A stretch of 64,000 bases of DNA from Bacteroidota bacterium (lineage in GTDB: Bacteria > Bacteroidota > Bacteroidia > NS11-12g > UBA955). This document shows positions 59,686 through 64,000 of the stretch, one piece after another. The stretch spans positions 1-64,000 of the forward strand of contig JAGXTF010000105.1 of assembly GCA_018333525.1 (NCBI GenBank). The letters run 5' to 3'. The notes under the pieces were generated by a model. It made no database searches, was not told where the DNA came from, and saw nothing but the letters and a program-made list of their open reading frames with translations. The first letter of the stretch is position 1. Each line of letters begins with the position of its first letter. A program made the position numbers and the translations under genes.

Positions 59686-59713
59686 TTAGAAATATTCCAA
59701 GTTCCTGACTCCT

Positions 59714-59721
59714 TAAATTTG
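59714..59721 (+). promoter_or_regulatory. Candidate -7 element of kmo (leaderless transcript)
   Basis: TAAATTTG fits TAnnTTTG exactly and ends 6 bases before the ATG at 59728, so transcription would begin at or next to the start codon. The -33 region (AATA/AAAT) is not a good match. Confidence 0.4.
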
Positions 59722-59727
59722 CGCACT

Positions 59728-61062
59728 ATGTCGGAAAAAATCACATTGGTTGGTGGAGGATTGGCTGGAGGACTTTTGGGAGTTTACCTTGCCAGAAGAG
59801 GATATAAAGTCAAAATTTTTGAAAGAAGGTCCGATATGCGTTCGGGAAATTATGAAGGAGGCCGAAGTATCAATCTGGCACTTTCTACCCGCGGAATCAG
59901 GGCATTGGAAAAAGTGGGACTCGATAAAGAAATTCTCTCCATTGCAATTCCAATGACCGGACGGATGATACATGATGTGGAAGGGAGACTTGCTTATCAA
60001 CCTTACGGAAAAGACGGACAAGCCATACATTCGGTATCCCGTGGTGGTTTGAATATCCGCTTATTGCAATTGGCAGATCAATATGAAAATATCGAATTGT
60101 TCTTTGATCACCGATGTGTGCATGCCGATCCTGATACCGGTTTAACAAGATATATCAATGCAAATGGAGATGAAATAGAAGATACTGCTGATGTGGTAAT
60201 TGGCACCGATGGTGCATTTAGCGCTGTTAGAGATTCCATGATGCGCTATCCCCGATTTAATTATTCCCAAACCTATGAGAACCACGGTTATAAGGAGTTG
60301 GAAATAACACCCGGGGATTCCGGAGAATTCCGCATAAACAAAAATTGTTTGCATATATGGCCGCGTAAAAGTTTTATGATGATTGCACTTCCAAATCCCG
60401 GAGGTAATTTTACCTGTACCTTGTTTATGCCATTTGTTGGGCAACCCGGTTTTGAAAACCTTCAAACACCACAAGAAATATTGGAATTGTTTGAAAAAGA
60501 ATTTCCGGATGCCTTGCCTATGATGCCTGGTTTAAGCGAAGATTTTTTCGGAAATCCAACAGGAGCTTTGGCTACTATTCGTTGTTACCCTTGGGTAAAA
60601 GGCAAAACCGCCTTACTCGGCGATAGTGCACATGCAGTGGTGCCATTTTATGGACAGGGAATGAATTGTTCTTTTGAAGACTGCATTATTTTAGATGAAT
60701 TAATTGATACTTGTGAAGGTGATTGGATTAAAATTCTGGATGAATATCAAAAATCCAGAAAACCAAATGCAGATGCCATTGCAGATCTGGCAGTGCAGAA
60801 TTTTGTTGAAATGCGCGACCTGGTTGGAACAGATGCATTTTTACACCGCAAACATATTGAGCACGATCTTACCGAATTATATCCGGACTTGTTTCACAGC
60901 CAATACGAATTGGTCACATTCAGTACCAATCCATACAGCTACGCCAAAGTTCAAGGTTCCAAGAATGACAATTTATTGGATCATATTATCGAACACAAAC
61001 TGGAATCCCGAATTACCGAAAAAACCTTTATGGAAAATTTGATTAAAGAAAAATTGGCTTAA
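59728..61062 (+). CDS. kmo: Kynurenine 3-monooxygenase
   Basis: FAD-dependent hydroxylation of kynurenine in tryptophan breakdown toward quinolinate. 444 aa. FAD site ITLVGGGLAGGLLGVYLARRGYKVKIFERR, family motif GGRSINLALSTRGI, second FAD motif LLGDSAHAVVPFYGQGMNCSFED, and C-terminal ALATIRCYPW region; all typical. The track start at 59674 is within the divergent deacetylase promoter zone; ATG 59728 (MSEKITLVGG) is the family start. No kynureninase or 3-hydroxyanthranilate gene lies nearby. Its TAA is shared with the convergent membrane protein. Confidence 0.94.
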   Translation: MSEKITLVGGGLAGGLLGVYLARRGYKVKIFERRSDMRSGNYEGGRSINLALSTRGIRALEKVGLDKEILSIAIPMTGRMIHDVEGRLAYQPYGKDGQAIHSVSRGGLNIRLLQLADQYENIELFFDHRCVHADPDTGLTRYINANGDEIEDTADVVIGTDGAFSAVRDSMMRYPRFNYSQTYENHGYKELEITPGDSGEFRINKNCLHIWPRKSFMMIALPNPGGNFTCTLFMPFVGQPGFENLQTPQEILELFEKEFPDALPMMPGLSEDFFGNPTGALATIRCYPWVKGKTALLGDSAHAVVPFYGQGMNCSFEDCIILDELIDTCEGDWIKILDEYQKSRKPNADAIADLAVQNFVEMRDLVGTDAFLHRKHIEHDLTELYPDLFHSQYELVTFSTNPYSYAKVQGSKNDNLLDHIIEHKLESRITEKTFMENLIKEKLA

Positions 61063-61757
61063 GCTACTTTTCCCGTTTTTTTCAGAATAAAATACAAAAG
61101 GTAAAAATGCAGCAATCCTGCAAATTCCAATCCAATTAAATACCATGGCCATTCCCCTATTATAAAAGGGTTTTCGGCTATCGGCTTCACACATAAATAC
61201 ATGTAATTGGCCTGGTAAAAATAATTGAACAATGCTACCACAATCAGCACAACCTGTGTAATCAAAAATACCCGAAACCAACTCCATTTTCGCACAGATT
61301 TATTCATGAGATACAATGCATAAAATGCTGCAAGAATGATTCCTGCATGGGATAAATAATACTCTGCATATAAAAATCCTGAATATCCATGAGACATTTC
61401 CGGCGTAATAATGGAATGCACAGCCCCGGGAATCCCCCAAAAAACCAACAATTCCAATAGTATATTTTGAGGGAAAAAAAAGATTAGTCCCGAAAGTATG
61501 GAACTCAAGGCACAAAGCTGTAAAGGCAAAGAAGTCTGTAAATCCCAGTGTCCGTTATACCATAAATAAAAATGAATGCTGGAAGAAAGTAGAATTAAAA
61601 ATGCTCCCAATATTTTTCCGGCGATTTGCACCCTGCCTGCATCTTTATTTTTAATCCAGATTAATGGCAGCGCGATGAACAAAATGGAAATTACAATGCC
61701 TGTCCACCACTGTGTTCCAAGCAATGGTATAGTATAATGTCCACTGAAATTTTCCAT
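61059..61757 (-). CDS. TIGR02206 (YwaF-like) membrane protein
   Basis: 232 aa with about seven predicted helices. The segment LPLQLCALSSILSGLIFFF and later HSIITPEMSHGYSGFLYAEYYLSHAGIILAAFYAL match the YwaF/TIGR02206 family, whose function is unknown. The stop is part of the shared TTAA with kmo. It ends a minus-strand run: dehydrogenase, 64-aa membrane protein, then this gene, with small gaps, so co-transcription is likely. Confidence 0.85.
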   Translation of the reverse strand: MENFSGHYTIPLLGTQWWTGIVISILFIALPLIWIKNKDAGRVQIAGKILGAFLILLSSSIHFYLWYNGHWDLQTSLPLQLCALSSILSGLIFFFPQNILLELLVFWGIPGAVHSIITPEMSHGYSGFLYAEYYLSHAGIILAAFYALYLMNKSVRKWSWFRVFLITQVVLIVVALFNYFYQANYMYLCVKPIAENPFIIGEWPWYLIGLEFAGLLHFYLLYFILKKTGKVA

Positions 61758-61764
61758 AAAAAAA

Positions 61765-61959
61765 TCAGTGTTTCTGTTTTTTCAATGAGTCCTTTTTTTC
61801 CTGCATTTTATCTTCAATGTAGTTGGGATTCATCTTGGTTTTATAACCTGTTTTTTTTATGGAATTTCTGGGAATGAGCATTGAAAGCAGGAATCCCCCG
61901 CCAACTATGACAATCAGAAATCCGATAAAAAACCAAAGTTTCTTTTTGTTATTCATCAT
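61765..61959 (-). CDS. Small single-pass membrane protein
   Basis: 64 aa: a basic N terminus (MMNNKKKLW), one hydrophobic helix (FFIGFLIVIVGGGFLLSMLI), then a Lys/Asp-rich tail (MNPNYIEDKMQEKKDSLKKQKH). Its ATG directly abuts the upstream dehydrogenase TAA, and the YwaF-like gene follows 7 bp later, which together with codon-consistent composition supports a real gene. Function unknown. Confidence 0.7.
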   Translation of the reverse strand: MMNNKKKLWFFIGFLIVIVGGGFLLSMLIPRNSIKKTGYKTKMNPNYIEDKMQEKKDSLKKQKH

Positions 61960-63051
61960 TTATTTTGGTAATTCCAATTGGTATTTTTCAGCAATTTCCA
62001 GCAAATCAGAATGTACTTTTTTATTCAGGGGAATTCCATGAACCTTGCGATGGACCTCAGCATTCCTTTCGTTGTCTCCGGGTATTTGCACGGGATTGTT
62101 TATATCCATTGCTTCTGTTTTTCTGAAGCGTTGAATCCATAGATCCATATTTTCTTTAAACTCTCTGGCTTCTCTAAATCCATCGATACTCCAGGCACCA
62201 ACAAAATGCCCTATTCCTTTTCCGGGTGCATTTTCTGCGGGATCCAAAAAGGAAACAAACGGAGGAACCCAGGGGCCAAAATTCGCCCCGCTAAGCACAC
62301 CGCTGAAAATATCTACAAATGCACTCAGACCGTATCCTTTGTAACTGCCATGTTCCATATCACTGCCAAGGGTGAGTACCATTCCCTTGTTTTTAAGTTC
62401 TGATGGATTTCTGCTTTTACTTCCGTCTTCTTTAATCAGCCAGCCTTCGGGAATTTCTTTTTCCGCTCTTTCCGCAATTTCCAGCTTGCCATTGGATGCG
62501 GCAGATGTTGCCATATCCAAAACAAATGGAGGTTCATTTAAGGCGGGTATTGCCACACAAATCGGATTTGTACCCAGCATGCGTTCACGGCCACCTGCAG
62601 GTGTAACCAGAGGGCTGGCATTGGTAACCGCAAAACCAATCATATCATGTTCCAGGGCCATCATGCTATGAAAAGCAGCTATTCCGAAATGGTTGCTGTT
62701 GTTGATTGCAACCCAACCGGAACCTGCAATTTTTGCTTTTTGAATGGCAATTTGCATGGCCTTGGGTGCGGATACAAGTCCTATTGCTCCACCTGCATCC
62801 ATGGTAGCAGTAGATGCAGTTTCCCTGATTATTTTAATTAGTGGGTTTGGTTGTATTCTCCCTTTTTCAATCAAACGCAAATAACCACTCAGTCTGGCCA
62901 CACCATGGCTGTCGATACCTCGCAAGTCTGCCGCAATCAGTACACTTGCAGCCAATTGGGCATCATCCCTGCTAAAATCGTTTTTTACAAAAATATTTTC
63001 TACCCAGGTTTTCAATGCAACCCATGGGAATATTTCATTCTCTGCGGCCAT
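61960..63051 (-). CDS. Malate/L-lactate dehydrogenase family (Ldh2-type) oxidoreductase
   Basis: 363 aa NAD(P)-dependent dehydrogenase of the type II malate/lactate/ureidoglycolate family, unrelated to classical LDH. Characteristic stretches: LRGIDSHGVARLSGYL, GAIGLVSAPKAMQIAI, SNHFGIAAFHSM, ATSAASNGKLEIAERAEKEIPEGW and GSYKGYGLSAFVDIFSGVLSGANFG. The substrate within the family cannot be assigned by eye. First gene of the three-gene run ending with the YwaF-like protein. Confidence 0.92.
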   Translation of the reverse strand: MAAENEIFPWVALKTWVENIFVKNDFSRDDAQLAASVLIAADLRGIDSHGVARLSGYLRLIEKGRIQPNPLIKIIRETASTATMDAGGAIGLVSAPKAMQIAIQKAKIAGSGWVAINNSNHFGIAAFHSMMALEHDMIGFAVTNASPLVTPAGGRERMLGTNPICVAIPALNEPPFVLDMATSAASNGKLEIAERAEKEIPEGWLIKEDGSKSRNPSELKNKGMVLTLGSDMEHGSYKGYGLSAFVDIFSGVLSGANFGPWVPPFVSFLDPAENAPGKGIGHFVGAWSIDGFREAREFKENMDLWIQRFRKTEAMDINNPVQIPGDNERNAEVHRKVHGIPLNKKVHSDLLEIAEKYQLELPK

Positions 63052-63138
63052 ATTTACCGGTGCAAATTAAGCTAAAATGCAGGAAGCGTTTTGGAAATTT
63101 GAACTGATATTTTGGATTCGATAGAAAGTAAAATGCAT

Positions 63139-63173
63139 AAAAAAACGTCCGAAGATTCGGACGTTTTTTTTAG
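63139..63173 (-). terminator. Intrinsic terminator of the protease-ankyrin gene
   Basis: AAAAAACGTCCGAA-GA-TTCGGACGTTTTTTTT forms a long perfect stem with T-tracts on both strands, 10 bp after the stop codon of the ankyrin gene and ahead of the dehydrogenase start. Confidence 0.88.
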
Positions 63174-63181
63174 GTAATTCC

Positions 63182-64000
63182 TTATTTTTTCTTCTCGGCT
63201 TTTTTCAGAATTTTGGCAATATCTTTATGCTTTGCAGCTTTTGCCAAAGCCCTTGCAGATTTCCCTGCAAAATTGGTTAATTTGGCATTAGCACCTGCAT
63301 CCAGCAAGGCATTCACAGCATCCAGATTCCCATTTTTAGCTGCTATCATAAGCGCAGTTTCATTGTCGGAATTGCGGGCATTAATGTCAAAACCTTCTAC
63401 GGATGCAACTTTTGTGATAACGGATGAAAGATTGTTTTTCGCCAGGATATGTGCAAGCGGTGTTCCATACTTATCTTTCATATTCACATCAATTACCGCA
63501 GAGCCCAATGCTTCCAATAGCATATCAGTTCGATAATTCTGTGCGGCGAGAATGAGAATATTGTCTTTATCCGGCAGCTGATTTTCTTTTCTATAAATCC
63601 ATTTATAAATACCCCATTCTTTAAATTCCTCGAGGTTATTGTCTTGAATTGCAAGTTCCAGATTTCGGTAAACACCGGTTACCAAAAGGTTCCAGGGAAT
63701 GGATGTAATTCTGTGCACGGCATTGCCGCTTTCTGCCTGAATTTCTTCTTCAAATAACCTACCTAAAACATAATTCAGATCCATCAGTACGTCGGTTTTG
63801 ATACATCCGCAAGTGGCATCATAATGATAATCTCTTCCAGGGCCGCGCACCAAAATACCTTCAATAAATCCATTGAAGTTAAATACCGGACCACCGCTAT
63901 TTCCACCAAATACATCCAAATCGGTAAGGAAATAAGTTGGAATTTCATTGTTTGTTACGTGCGCGCTATCAGCCACTTTCAATGGCAGTCCCATTGGGGA
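63182..64000 (-). CDS. V8-like serine protease fused to ankyrin repeats (5' end outside the window)
   Basis: Partial: the 5' end lies beyond the window edge, and the frame is open to 64000 (the track starts at an internal Met). The visible protease end reads GLPLKVADSAHVTN and FLTDLDVFGGNSGGPVFNFNGFIEGILVRG; the Ser in GGNSGGP is the nucleophile. About 60 residues later ankyrin repeats start: NILILAAQNYRTDMLLEALG, IDVNMKDKYGTPLAHILAKN, FDINARNSDNETALMIAAKNGNLDAVNALLDAGANA and a last SARALAKAAKHKDIAKILK. The protease-plus-ankyrin layout is unusual; a role in protein recognition and cleavage is inference. His and Asp of the triad would be upstream. Confidence 0.85.
   Translation of the reverse strand, partial: SPMGLPLKVADSAHVTNNEIPTYFLTDLDVFGGNSGGPVFNFNGFIEGILVRGPGRDYHYDATCGCIKTDVLMDLNYVLGRLFEEEIQAESGNAVHRITSIPWNLLVTGVYRNLELAIQDNNLEEFKEWGIYKWIYRKENQLPDKDNILILAAQNYRTDMLLEALGSAVIDVNMKDKYGTPLAHILAKNNLSSVITKVASVEGFDINARNSDNETALMIAAKNGNLDAVNALLDAGANAKLTNFAGKSARALAKAAKHKDIAKILKKAEKKK

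Overview
The window looks like about 64 kb of chromosome from a free-living member of the Bacteroidota, roughly 40-45% GC by eye. The evidence is several secreted proteins ending in type IX secretion (T9SS) sorting domains, many families typical of this phylum (DUF4290, DUF4837, DUF4846, TIGR02757, long-insert signal peptidase I, Rho with a large N-terminal insert, the DDQVHFREPG dihydroorotase), candidate TTTG/TAnnTTTG promoters, and few Shine-Dalgarno sequences. Genus cannot be told from the sequence alone. I saw no rRNA, tRNA, CRISPR array, transposase or phage gene.

Layout. 1-768 is non-coding: a GC-rich edge, then a 212-bp tandem repeat of hairpin-forming elements. 769-2206 (minus) holds fdhD and mobA for molybdoenzyme maturation. 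2271-8847 (minus) is a self-contained efflux operon, tetR-tolC-membrane fusion protein-RND pump, with a strong inverted-repeat operator upstream of tetR and a 28-bp perfect palindrome terminator at its end. 9066-18765 (plus) is a surface/secreted block: M28 peptidase, IgGFc-binding-like T9SS protein, a small secreted protein, a DegT-type sugar aminotransferase and two tandem paralogous giant adhesin-like proteins. 18762-30746 mixes housekeeping (Nudix, dihydroorotase, thioredoxin, cystathionine gamma-synthase, MOSC) with conserved unknowns and two more T9SS cargo proteins.

30831-38558 carries an OmpA-family protein, a five-PAS histidine kinase overlapping its single-domain response regulator, purN coupled to a DUF4837 lipoprotein, and a LysM lytic transglycosylase. 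38753-43403 carries alanine dehydrogenase, signal peptidase I, dapB and mltG. 43551-46256 is a nuoABCD block directly followed by rho, with no nuoE-N in view. 48107-52666 carries pdeM, an MscS channel, an acidic small protein, apaG, an SDR and a T9SS cargo gene with a textbook Bacteroidetes promoter. 52732-55402 carries murA (Asp in place of the catalytic Cys), a DUF4290 protein with an Asn/Arg/Gly tail and a lipoprotein.

55603-59685 carries a FecA-like TonB receptor with two operator-like dyads, then a GT2/polysaccharide deacetylase pair whose deacetylase has no canonical start codon. 59728-63051 carries kynurenine monooxygenase, a YwaF-like membrane protein, a 64-aa membrane protein and a malate/lactate dehydrogenase. 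The window ends inside a V8-like serine protease fused to ankyrin repeats.

The most unusual signals are non-coding: the 212-bp hairpin tandem repeat, degenerate heptanucleotide repeats in three spacers, paired dyads at the TonB receptor, and three convergent gene pairs that share a TTAA as both stop codons.
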